Source of the DNA: Mercenaria mercenaria | Lineage: Eukaryota > Mollusca > Bivalvia > Venerida > Veneridae | DNA: 64,000 nucleotides | Reading direction: 5' to 3' | Assembly: GCF_021730395.1 (NCBI RefSeq) | Contig: NC_069361.1 | Location: 78,935,001-78,999,000, forward strand | In this document: in pieces, positions 55,061 through 64,000 of the stretch | Numbering within the stretch: position 1 is the first letter of the stretch | How the letters are laid out: every line of letters begins with the position of its first letter | Made by a program: the position numbers and the translations under genes | Notes under the pieces: model-generated | The model's input: the letters and a program-made list of their open reading frames with translations, nothing else | Database searches by the model: none | Told to the model about the DNA's origin: nothing

Positions 55061-55699
55061 ATCAAGGACCCTAAATAGAAATTTTATGACATTATTATCT
55101 ATAAATTTCAAAGATTGAAACACAGTTGTCCAAACGCTGTTGTTTTTTTTCTCATTCTTATATTCCAATTGAATTTTTTTTTAAAAATCATAAAAAGTAT
55201 AATACCAAAATTTCAAAGAAAGTTCCATCCTCTAAAAACATTTTTCTTCAACAGTTTGTCTTACAACTAATATTCACTTCTGACCAGAAAGCACTTACAA
55301 AATCTCTGTATATATCATTTCTTTGAGATAGGTCATTCAGTACAATTTGCACAAATCTTGCATATAAGCTGATTTTTCTCAGTTATTTTTATTATGCATA
55401 ATTAGCAAGTATTTTTTGTGTATGCAGTATTTACTGTTTAATCAAACGTAACCACTACTTTGGATTGCTGTTGTTGTACCAACTCCCCCTTCTGTCATAT
55501 AACACTGTTACAAATAATCTCCTTAAATATTAATCATTTTATTACAATACCAGCAAACCCCCATTGTGTGCCTCAATACTATTGGCCATACTATTATAAA
55601 TTCCCGTGGTCAATAAACCATATTTTCCAATACTTATAATTCCTGTACACCTTGTGACTTTTACCAGTTTGGCCTATATTTTTCATCGAAGTATATAAT
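55061..55699. other. No gene seen
   Basis: This is AT-rich with no coding signal. Confidence 0.4.
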
Positions 55700-57600
55700 T
55701 TCCGTAACTTTTTTGAATTATGTTACAATGTTACACCTTAAGACGTACGTCTGATCAAACATTACGTAACACATAACGTGTTTTATTGTCCATATTCGCT
55801 AGACGACCAGACAGAATTACGTAATCCCGTCTCACTTTCGACCAGGTGATCAATACCCCATATCCAGACACGTCCGTTACGCTCCGTAAGCCACAAAAAA
55901 ACACGCTGCAAAAGCGTTGAAAAATGTAATGAAATCTTCCTTTCTTGCATCAAAAATCGCTTTTTTTATTATGAAATCGAATGGTCATTTATCTAAATAA
56001 ATATGCAACGCACATTTTTCTGTGTAAGCGTAACTGATTAATGCGTGGACACTTTACTGGTTTGTTACACGTAGGCCTGTTTTGGACAAAAAGGTAACAA
56101 AATATTGCGTTACGGAAATTATAAAACTGTCATTGGCAACAATTTCTTTATTTTTATCTAACGGCAATCTACGTTTTTTTTTCTTTCACATTTATATGCC
56201 ATGTTACAATACACAAATGCATACATAACACGGTCAGTAATAAATATGGCTACCCGGAAAACCACACTTGATCAAGTAACAGTGAAAAATATTTTCAAAC
56301 AATTCCGTTTTTCCAAAGATTTCCCTTATCTGTCATTAACCCCATAGGTTTAATCTATGTTTTAATTACAATATTAGAGTATTTACATAGGATGATATGG
56401 TCAATATAGCGGGTCTTGCCCCCACAAACTCTTGTCAATTTGGCCTAGGTCAAGCAACGGTCAAAAGTAGGTCATCAGTAAAGCCAGACTGACCAACAAG
56501 TGGTCAGGTAATCTCCGTGTCAAGGCGGTCTGATATGGCAATAGTCACATGCCGAGTATTAATAAGGATTCAAAGAAATAAAAATACACCTACCTTTACG
56601 GAGTTAAATCAAATTCCGGTCAGTTTTCATGGTCAAATATTATGTCCAGACCTTCGGCCATAATCGCGTAATCATTCCCGGGACTTTTCAAACACCACAT
56701 CGAGGTTTGTTACGTAATAATTTACGTTACGCAGTAGTAAGTTATTCCCCTTTAGTTGTGTATTGCGGTTGCAGCGACCTTACGTACTTGTAAATGGTTT
56801 CATTAGCTAAAAAGTAAATGGGGGAAAATTGAAACGGTTTTAAAAGAGCATTTTTGTCGGTGAAAATTTGTTAATTTGTGAACAGACTTTCGCTCAAATT
56901 GTAGGTGTCGAGATATGTTTTCTGCAAAGTGTGATATTATTTAAGAATGGTTGGCAATCCGTTTTGAGACAGGATTCATTATGGCTATCTCAAACAGGCT
57001 TACATTGCGCTTCAAATGCTTTAAGTACCTTGACGTCGGAAACACAAACATCCAACTCTTAATTAAGAGTTTTAAATCGAGATTGACCACCATTTAATTT
57101 TGCAGTGAGAAAACGAGCATTTTTCTCCGCAGAATAACACTTTTAGAGTAAAATGAATTCCTCTTGAAAGTTTGTCTACGTGGCCTTTGGACATAAAGTT
57201 GTGAAGAATGCAAATACCGTTAGAGGTCTTGTCAAGTCTGTGCGGACGTGTAGTTAAGGAACGCGTTTATCGGTCCCGACAAAGATAAGACGAAGTGAAA
57301 AACTGAAGAAAAAAAAAACCCGGGAAGCTATAAGAGGAACGTGCTTTAATTTCCTAGTCTTAGTTTACTCGAAAATCTACAGACTTGTGATGATGGTGCC
57401 TGTATATCGGTATATTATACGTGCATAAGTGTATATAAGTAGTCCTCCACGTACAGACCAAAACTATCGCGTGAACGGATAATTTAAACAAGAGACGCGT
57501 TGCACGAAAAAAGCAATATCGACCTATTTTTTTTTATCTGATCAATGATTCTGTGTCAAATGGTAGACATGGTAAAGATGAATTTCACGAATAAAACAAG
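55700..57600 (-). promoter_or_regulatory. CpG-richer stretch, possible promoter region
   Basis: CG dinucleotides are visibly denser here than in the flanks (for example aagacgtacgtctg, cacgtccgttacgctccg, ttacgtaataatttacgttacg). No ORF or repeat family explains it. As the minus-strand gene at 47.9-50.8 kb needs an upstream exon, this is a candidate promoter and first-exon area. The assignment is inference only. Confidence 0.3.
56594..56700 (-). other. Candidate 5' non-coding exon (donor at 56593)
   Basis: On the minus strand CTCCGTAAAG is followed by GTAGGTG, a good donor. The sequence before it holds two short upstream frames (MAEGLDIIFDHEN and MKTDRNLI, each ending in a stop before the donor), so it would be 5' UTR. 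Splicing to the acceptor at 50818 would place the main ATG at the start of exon 2. The left limit is arbitrary. Confidence 0.25.
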
Positions 57601-57892
57601 CGCAATTTTCACGGAATTCAGGAGAACAATTACCGCCGGGGTGCTGCCTGAGTTATGTCAATGAATAGTTGAGTTTTTACTTTGCTTGAATTTATTGTTG
57701 GTGAAATTATGAAAAAAAAAATCAAGTAGCATAACGGACCAAATTTTAAGTACTTGCTAGTCCTGTTGACAAAGTGGTTAAGCATACTTGAATTTAGCCA
57801 ATAACTTGTCATCTATTCTGATTGAGCGGATATAGATTACGCTTTTACGTGAATCCGTCCGTCAGATCAGGCAGTAAAGAAAATAGAGACGT

Positions 57893-58140
57893 GCCTAATT
57901 TATTTATTTATTTATTTATTTATTTGGGTTTTACGGCGCACCAACACAGTATAGGTTATATGGCGCCAAACAGGACTACAAATTTTGGTTCCACATCTCA
58001 TTTACATCGAAATAAAAACATGAGGTATGGAATCAAAATTTGCATACCTGCTGGAATCACAGTTACTGCAAAACCAAGTGATAGGACCCTATTAGACGCC
58101 TCTTAGGATCACGCAAGGGTAAGACAGTGGTTCCAATTCT
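57893..58140 (-). mobile_element. SINE with ACGGCGCACCAACA tail, inverted
   Basis: A (TTTA)n run is followed by TTTGGGTTTTACGGCGCACC, AACACAGTATAGGTTATATG and a body to about 58140. This tail is shared, less exactly, with 16841 and with family A. The tRNA head is not clearly readable. Confidence 0.6.
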
Positions 58141-58410
58141 TTTCATATACAACCCATGGCCTAAAGAATGATTATGTATAGGTGTGTTTAAAAAAAAATT
58201 AGGTGCGCGTAAGGAAGGTATTTTTTTTTTTTGAAGCGGCAATATTCCTAACGTTTACGGCCATGAACTACTTCTTTCCAGTTTATAGCATATATAGAAA
58301 GGCACTAGAGTACTATCTGAAACTAACTTGAAAGTAAGCAGACGGCAAAGTCGATTAAAAAGAAAAAAAAGAACTTTGCATTAGCTTTGTAAAACACTCA
58401 CAGGAACGTA

Positions 58411-58634
58411 GACTAGCCACTAGACTGATAATAATATATTTCCACATTTTTCCTTTTTTTTTTGACGAATTTAATTTCATAGAGACAAAAGCCAGTCTAT
58501 TTTAGAGATTTTCACAGAGGAATGATGTTGAAATTATCATATATGATATTGGACATAGAATATAGACTGGCTCAGTTCACTACATTTAATCATAAAAATG
58601 TAAAAAAGATAATATCATAGTCTAGGAGCTAGTC
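58411..58634. mobile_element. MITE with GACTAGC ends and 10-bp direct flanks
   Basis: GACTAGCCACTAGACTGAT at the left pairs with the inverse of GACTAGCTCCTAGACTATGAT at the right. CAGGAACGTA occurs at 58401-58410 and again at 58638-58647, a probable target duplication (8-10 bp, three bases off the right end). Confidence 0.6.
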
Positions 58635-58705
58635 TAACAGGAACGTAATAGAAACTTCAAGATATCTTAAGGTTCACCCATACGAGTTCTTGATGTTTTT
58701 TTTGG

Positions 58706-58735
58706 GTGGGTGGGGGGGGGGGGGGGGGGGGGGGG
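58706..58735. repeat. Poly-G tract (24 G)
   Basis: GGGTGGGT is followed by 24 consecutive G. It is a likely G-quadruplex and assembly or sequencing weak point. Confidence 0.85.
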
Positions 58736-58740
58736 AGTAA

Positions 58741-59060
58741 AATCCCTTAACAAACCCGAGGTGCACAACTTCACATGCTGAATAATACCTGTAATGTTTC
58801 ATAATCCTGAGTCAAATAGTTTTTGTAATACATGAGACATCAACTTAGGCCCTTTTCATGCATATTTTTGACAAAGTCAAGGGCAATAACTCTGGCTAGG
58901 CTGTTTCAGATCCCAATTAAATCACGAGGTGCACAACTTCCTGCGCTGTGTAACAATCCTGTTAGGTTTGACGACTGAGTAAAATACATTTTGCGATAGG
59001 CACGTCCCAAAAAATTGGACGGACGGACTGGCAAGGACAACCCTAAGAGCACCCCCCTCA
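58741..59060. repeat. Two-unit degenerate tandem, about 180 bp
   Basis: CGAGGTGCACAACTTCACAT and CGAGGTGCACAACTTCCTGC start two related units that share ttgacaaagtcaagggcaat-type text. Similar decayed text recurs at about 62100-62240. Confidence 0.5.
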
Positions 59061-59227
59061 ATTTTATTTTTGGTTGTGGGGGATGGGGACAAAAATGTAA
59101 TTGAGCAATACAACACTCATTGACATAAAGACCAGATGCAAACAGGAGACACACAGTCCATGGCATATGGGAAACCTGCCTCATCTTAAGGCAACAGAAT
59201 CCATTTATAAGCAAAACCAAAACTTCA

Positions 59228-59567
59228 TTAAAGGTCCATTACTAAGGGAAAGTGAGTTGGCAATTTTTTTCATAGCCAGTGCATAGACTTCTGCAAGACA
59301 CTAAATAATGAAGATTGGCAGGTCAAAATTTACAGAAGGTCTTTGGAACTCAAAGAAATGTATGTGTATTATGTTGAAATTTCAATGAATCGACAGAATG
59401 ACCCCCAAGGTCTTTTTAACTTTCTTCATACTTCATAGAAAAATAATTGTACATATACTGCGATTTATTTCGAATTTCTACATACCAACTTTCATTTTCC
59501 AATAAAATGAAATAGTTTCTGTGCTTTTTAAAAGAAATTAAAATGTTCACCTTCTTTGGACCTTTAA
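59228..59567. mobile_element. TTAA-flanked MITE with AGGTCCA ends, copy 2
   Basis: TTAA-AGGTCCATTACTAAGG at the left and CTTTGGACCT-TTAA at the right. It differs from the copy at 41793 by only a few bases and a short deletion near the right end. Confidence 0.8.
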
Positions 59568-59964
59568 CTAGGAGCAGATAACTAGTTAGAATCATAGGAA
59601 GGCAAGTTCATCTGCTGATGTAATATCTCATTATTTTTTTTCAAACCAATATTATTTAAAGCCAAACTGTTCAATGGATATTGACATTAGCAATGTTTAA
59701 TGAATACGAGAATGACTAAAGCAACAATTTTCAATGTAAAACTTTTATTATATTCAAACATCCTGCAATACATGAAATTACATGTACATTTTATAAATGG
59801 CACATCATCAAATATAAGCCCGATTACACCTTATAAATAGTTTGGATACCATATATACATTCTTTAGAGACTACCAACGTTTTTATAAACAGATATTGTT
59901 GCAAGTTTTCATTCTCATCCATCAGATGTTCGTCAAAATCCCGAGGAACCGCGGTAGACCTCTG
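59568..59964. other. No gene seen
   Basis: This is AT-rich with no coding signal. Confidence 0.4.
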
Positions 59965-60300
59965 GTATGCGAGAATGCAAGTTTTGTGCACTACTTACTG
60001 TGCACTACCTATCATATTATATTGCCAGAAGTCTTGTGCACTACATATCATTCTATAGATACTGCCCAAAGTTTTGGGCACTACCTACTATGCACTATCG
60101 TACTATAGATATTGCCAGAAGTTTTGGGCACTACCTACCGTACAATACTTATCATACTATATTGCCAGAAGTTGTGTACACTACCTATTATATGCTATTG
60201 ACATTGCGAGTAGTGTCCTGCACCTTATGTGCACTGTCTTATCATGTTACAGATACAATGAGATACTACTGGAGGTCTTTTGCACTACCTGTCCTGCTAA
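59965..60300. repeat. Degenerate minisatellite, about 55-60 bp unit
   Basis: Repeated ttgccagaagttttgggcac, tacctactatgcactat and catactatat motifs occur about six times with variable spacing. The plus-strand ORFs across it are readings of the repeat. Confidence 0.7.
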
Positions 60301-60361
60301 CTGGCCATGATCTTTTCCCTCAGATTATATTAGTGAAAGAAACTAGTAAATAACAAAACAT

Positions 60362-60543
60362 TTAACCCTTACCCTGCTAAATTTCTATAATGAACTTGTC
60401 CATGTTTCAATTTGGACAGAAAATTTACTGACTGAATAGCGAACAGTGCAGACCATGATCAGACTGCACGGATGTGCAGGCTGATCTTGGTCTGCACTGG
60501 TCGCAAAGGCAAAGTCACTTGCCGCCAGCACGCTAAGGGTTAA
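60362..60543. mobile_element. TTAA-flanked piggyBac-like MITE, copy 4
   Basis: TTAA-CCCTTACCCTGCTAAA at the left and CAGCACGCTAAGGG-TTAA at the right. It has the same interior as copies at 9747, 39181 and 46981. Confidence 0.75.
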
Positions 60544-62504
60544 GCAATAAACTTCAGGCCATATCAAACTGGATCCTTGTTTAGCATCTCCCATCATTTT
60601 TCAAAATGTATCTACAAGACAGGGAAAAAAAATAAAGTGTTGAAAAACAAATACCTACAAGTACTTTCTGATAGCTTTTACACCCATGAAAAAGATATAC
60701 CTGAATTTAAGCAATACATGTATCTTAAGCAATTCCCAACATGTAAGTACTTAAGTTGCCATAATTTAAAACTAATGTAGTAATTCTGTAATGAATAGTG
60801 ACTAAGTGGGCTTTTTTATCAGACAACCAAGGTAGGCTAAACAAAGGTCCAACTGGAAATAAGTTGTTCCATACATTCCAGGTGGGGACTTTCGTAGACT
60901 ACCCACGTTAAACAAGAAACCATTTTTTTATTAAAATAAAACTGAATTTTACATCACACGTTTTACATTTGTAATACATTAGCAAGCTTTTTAGCACATA
61001 CTGCACATTTACACCAGCATTTTTATATCACTACGTAGAACTCTTTGCATTACTTTACTTTTACTTTTGATTTACAGTAACTAATAAATTCTAATTAAAA
61101 AATATCTACAAATCTTGCTGTATGCTTCTTTGCTTTGATTTTTCGTAAGGTAGTGGACCAGAAATGAAAACTAGCAAATTCTGTTTGATTACATATTCTA
61201 TGTGAATTCAACAGTTTTTATCACATGTTTGACATCGTGGAGTGTAATAAAGCCATTACATAAATTTGATAATACACTAGTGTAATAAAGCTTTGACGTT
61301 GACCGTTAATTTATAGAAGACGTTGGTCGAATTTACTTGCTCTATAATAGGTAAAGAAAGAAGAAATTTTGATGTTTTAACAGGAAAAGCTTACACGAGA
61401 TAAAAAGAATATTACATCTGTGTCTTTCCACACTGAATTTATTAAACTCGCATTTTATTATATTATTCAACTTGTTTAATAAATTCAATATGAAAAGACA
61501 CTCGTGTAATTTTCTCTACTTAAATAGGTCATACTGATGGCTTAGTCGCATGAAAGAACTCTACAAAATATGCACACTCTAAACCCACAGCAATGATTGG
61601 TAAGTAATTCAAAGGGTCTGCTACTGTGAGAATATAAATCACATTTTAAATCATTTTATGAATTATTGTCTGCACACAAAAAAACATAAAGCTATTATCA
61701 AAATGCAACTCAAAACAATGTACTGATGAATGTCATGATGACTTTATGACAAAATGCCCATGGTACAATACTGCATTACAGAAAAAATCTCTTCTTAAAA
61801 TAATACTGGAATGAACTTAAAAGGCAATCATGTATAGTAATTAAATGCATGTCCCTGAGGACACTGGTGCCCCTACTTGCTGTCATTGTACGTTCATATG
61901 TTACTTGCTGAAAAAAATAAAATAAACGAGACTAAGTGAAATTTCATACTGCCTTCAGTTAGGGGTGTGAGTGAGTCATGGTGGTGTGGGAGGGGGGTAA
62001 GTAATAAACATCAAGAAACCCCAAATAAAGGAAACTGAAAGAACAAAAAACATCGTGTGAGGAGGAGTTGGGGGTAGAGGAATAACATTTCTATGTGGTT
62101 TATGACTCCAGGTCAAATACTTCTTGACATGTGTAGTAGTATTACCTACAACACAAATTTTTAGATCCTTAATGCTTATTTTTGACTACGTCAAGAGCCA
62201 CAACTCTGGTCTTGCAGAGTGAAATCCCCAACAAACTAAGAAGAAAAAAAAGAGAACAAAACGAAACAACTCCAGCAGATAACAATCTCATGATGTTTCA
62301 TGACAGGATCAATATTTTCTTAATTATACACAAGGGCAAATCCAAGTGCCTTTCCCCAAATTTTGGAGATCACAGTAATTAGGAATTTGAATGAAAATGA
62401 CACACATGTAAAAACTGTTACAACAGTCTTAACAAAAACTGAAATGTGTCACTACTCACTTAAACTGTGCAGTCAGAGCAAGCAGCTATCAAATATAAAT
62501 ACTG
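60544..62504. other. No gene seen; one hairpin inside
   Basis: This is AT-rich with no convincing exon on either strand. The hairpin at 61420 is listed separately. Decayed tandem text lies at about 62100-62240. Confidence 0.35.
61420..61501. repeat. Hairpin, 28-bp arms
   Basis: GTGTCTTTCCACACTGAATT continuing TATTAAAC pairs with its inverse (gtttaataaattcaatatga, aaagacac) with three mismatches. The loop is about 26 bp. Weaker pairing continues outside. Confidence 0.6.
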
Positions 62505-62830
62505 TCTGATTTGTTTGGATTTAACTATTAAACAAAACAAAACGTAGGTCAGATAGTGGCTTTCCAGTTTAAATGGTGCATAAGACACCAGGTACCCACT
62601 TCAAACAACTTTGTCATGAATAACATTCTAACCAAGTTAGGTTGCAAACCTCCTATAGCTGATTGAATTTCTTTGGCAAACTGCAAAGTAGAAGGACATT
62701 TTATCCAGGTTTTAGGAATGGACCCTCTGGTCCCAACTATTCTGTCACTTTCAGAGGTAGTTTGTGTCATCCCAATCATTCATGCCATTGAGCCAACCAG
62801 CATACCTCAGTTTGCCCATGTACACTTAAT
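62505..62830 (-). mobile_element. Decayed SINE family A, inverted
   Basis: GTGGCTTTCCAGTTTAAATG and GACACCAGGTACCCACTTC follow the family A order (ggcgactttccagctttgat, accccaggtgcccctcc) seen at 20936, heavily diverged. Confidence 0.4.
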
Positions 62831-63257
62831 CGTGTGTTAATCAGATTCATGACAATGATCGAGGTAAATGACAGCAGCTTTGCATGATGTATAAATAATA
62901 TTCCTGGATAATATTTTGATGGTGGGGTTGCTAGCTATCTGAGGGGGTCGCTAGCTATCCTTTCTAGAGGGTAAGGTCTCACTCATTTAACAACTTGTTC
63001 AAATAACTCCTCATCAAACTTTAGTATTTTTCATATTTTGTATACACAGTAAACACGCTAGTCCAGTGTCTTCAGGTTCCATATTGAACCCTTTTATTAT
63101 ACTGTCCTCTATCACAACTGAATATCTGAAAAATACCAAATAAATGAAAAAAAATTAAGTAAGTTTCATAGAAATATTAAAAATGGATGTCTTTTATCAA
63201 TTTATTTTTATTAATTATATTAATATGCATATATTGTTTAAATCTGAAAAATAAATT
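62831..63257. other. No gene seen
   Basis: There is no coding signal. A small local repeat (ggtcgctagctatc) occurs at about 62928 and 62945. Confidence 0.4.
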
Positions 63258-63494
63258 TGAGCCATGCCATGAGAAAACCAACATAGTGGGTTTGCGACCA
63301 GCATGGATCCAGACCAGCCTGCACATCCGTGCAGTCTGTTCAGGATCCATGCTGGTCGCTAACGGTTCCTCTAATTGCTATAGGTTTTGAAAGCGAACAG
63401 CATGGATCCTGACCAGACTGCGCAGATGCGCAGGCTGGTCTGGATCCATGCTGGTCGCAAAGCCAATATGTTGGTTTTCTCATGGCGCGGCTCA
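63258..63494. mobile_element. Long-palindrome MITE (full copy)
   Basis: TGAGCCATGCCATGAGAAAA pairs with the far end TTTTCTCATGGCGCGGCTCA; the inner arms are as at 43411. The flanks are again ATTT on both sides of GAGCC...GGCTC. Confidence 0.85.
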
Positions 63495-64000
63495 TTTAAA
63501 GTTCCATATGGCTTTTAGTTTTATGTTAAAAACAGATGAAGGAGTTATTTAAAGAAATGTTATGCATAATTACATGGTAAGAAAATCACTACTTTCATTA
63601 TTGCACAAAAACTAACATGGTTAGGGCCATAAAGGGAAGTAATCATAAAGAATGGATTCAATGATATTTTCTTCTATGGACCTTTGGAAAATATTTGAGA
63701 AAACAATATACCGAAAACAGGATTTAACAAGAAATAGACTTATTTTAAGTTCATAAATCAAAGGCCTGAATGGCCTGAGTCGGCTAATGATTGATGTACT
63801 GACAGTATAGTCTACCAGTTTCAGTTTGTTTTTAGTTTTTTTCTTAAAATTTCATAACACAGCTCGATATTTACCCAAAATATTATATCCGGATACGATT
63901 ACACTTTTCCCCAGTTTGAAAATATATTTTACAAATTGTAAGATACGAAACATTTAGCAGCAACTGGCAGTATCTGACATGTGAAGTTTACGGTTTAAAT
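63495..64000. other. No gene seen
   Basis: This is AT-rich with no coding signal. Confidence 0.4.

Noticed and set aside
54420-55168. Ile/Asn-rich ORFs
   Set aside because: They translate ATT and ATC microsatellite tracts.
57488-57500. AACAAGAGACGCGTT as another core-repeat terminus
   Set aside because: There is no hairpin and no monomers follow; probably a chance match.
62549-62779. 76-codon minus-strand ORF as a small gene
   Set aside because: The DNA follows the order of SINE family A in decayed form.

Overview
The window is animal nuclear DNA: AT-rich, gene-poor, with introns and densely packed repeats. The repeat types (core-repeat elements ending in short hairpins, tRNA-derived SINEs with a GTTTTACGGCGCACCAACA-type tail, palindromic MITEs built on CATGAGAAAACCAACAT) are ones I associate with bivalve molluscs, most likely a heterodont (venerid-like) clam. 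That placement is from memory of these repeats, not from a search.

Host genes are few. (1) The best gene is on the minus strand at 47.9-50.8 kb: a single 974-codon exon for a nuclear-looking protein with three SUMO-type motifs, basic NLS-like runs and a C-terminal cysteine cluster. Its ATG sits directly at a splice acceptor, and a possible 5' non-coding exon lies near 56.6 kb in a CpG-rich stretch. (2) Plus-strand exons at 29.8 and 33.1 kb, and less surely 12.6 kb, encode the core of a prolyl-4-hydroxylase-like 2OG-Fe(II) oxygenase whose introns are full of repeats. (3) A TPR-coding exon at 37.6 kb joins in phase to a sequence at 36.72-36.77 kb that sits at the edge of a 74-bp minisatellite. 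(4) A 56-codon single-pass membrane microprotein (minus, 19.5 kb) and a terminal exon of an unrecognised gene (minus, 16.2-16.5 kb) each have a poly(A) signal downstream.

The rest is mobile DNA. At 0.5-4.6 kb there are two TIR elements, one with CACAGTG termini and a 5-bp target duplication (Transib/RAG-like ends). At 5-15 kb there are core-repeat elements, one split by a 4.7-kb TIR-bounded insertion that contains a fold-back element and a likely host exon. From 15 to 24 kb come more core-repeat elements, MITEs and SINEs. A CR1/L2-type LINE at 24.9-27.7 kb lies inside another core-repeat element. From 28 to 34.5 kb core-repeat elements and nested SINEs fill the introns of the oxygenase gene. 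From 35 to 37 kb is the minisatellite. From 38 to 47 kb and 51 to 64 kb are scattered MITEs, SINE relics, low-complexity DNA and apparently empty sequence.

A unifying pattern is that many unrelated-looking tandem-repeat blocks (periods about 143-170 bp) share the same kind of ends: TTTTTA plus a hairpin at one end, and a hairpin plus CTCTTGTT or CTAGTT at the other. This suggests one mobilising machinery (Helentron/HINE-like) carrying many different satellite cores. No autonomous transposase or helicase ORF is visible. The only element protein-coding sequence is the broken LINE.
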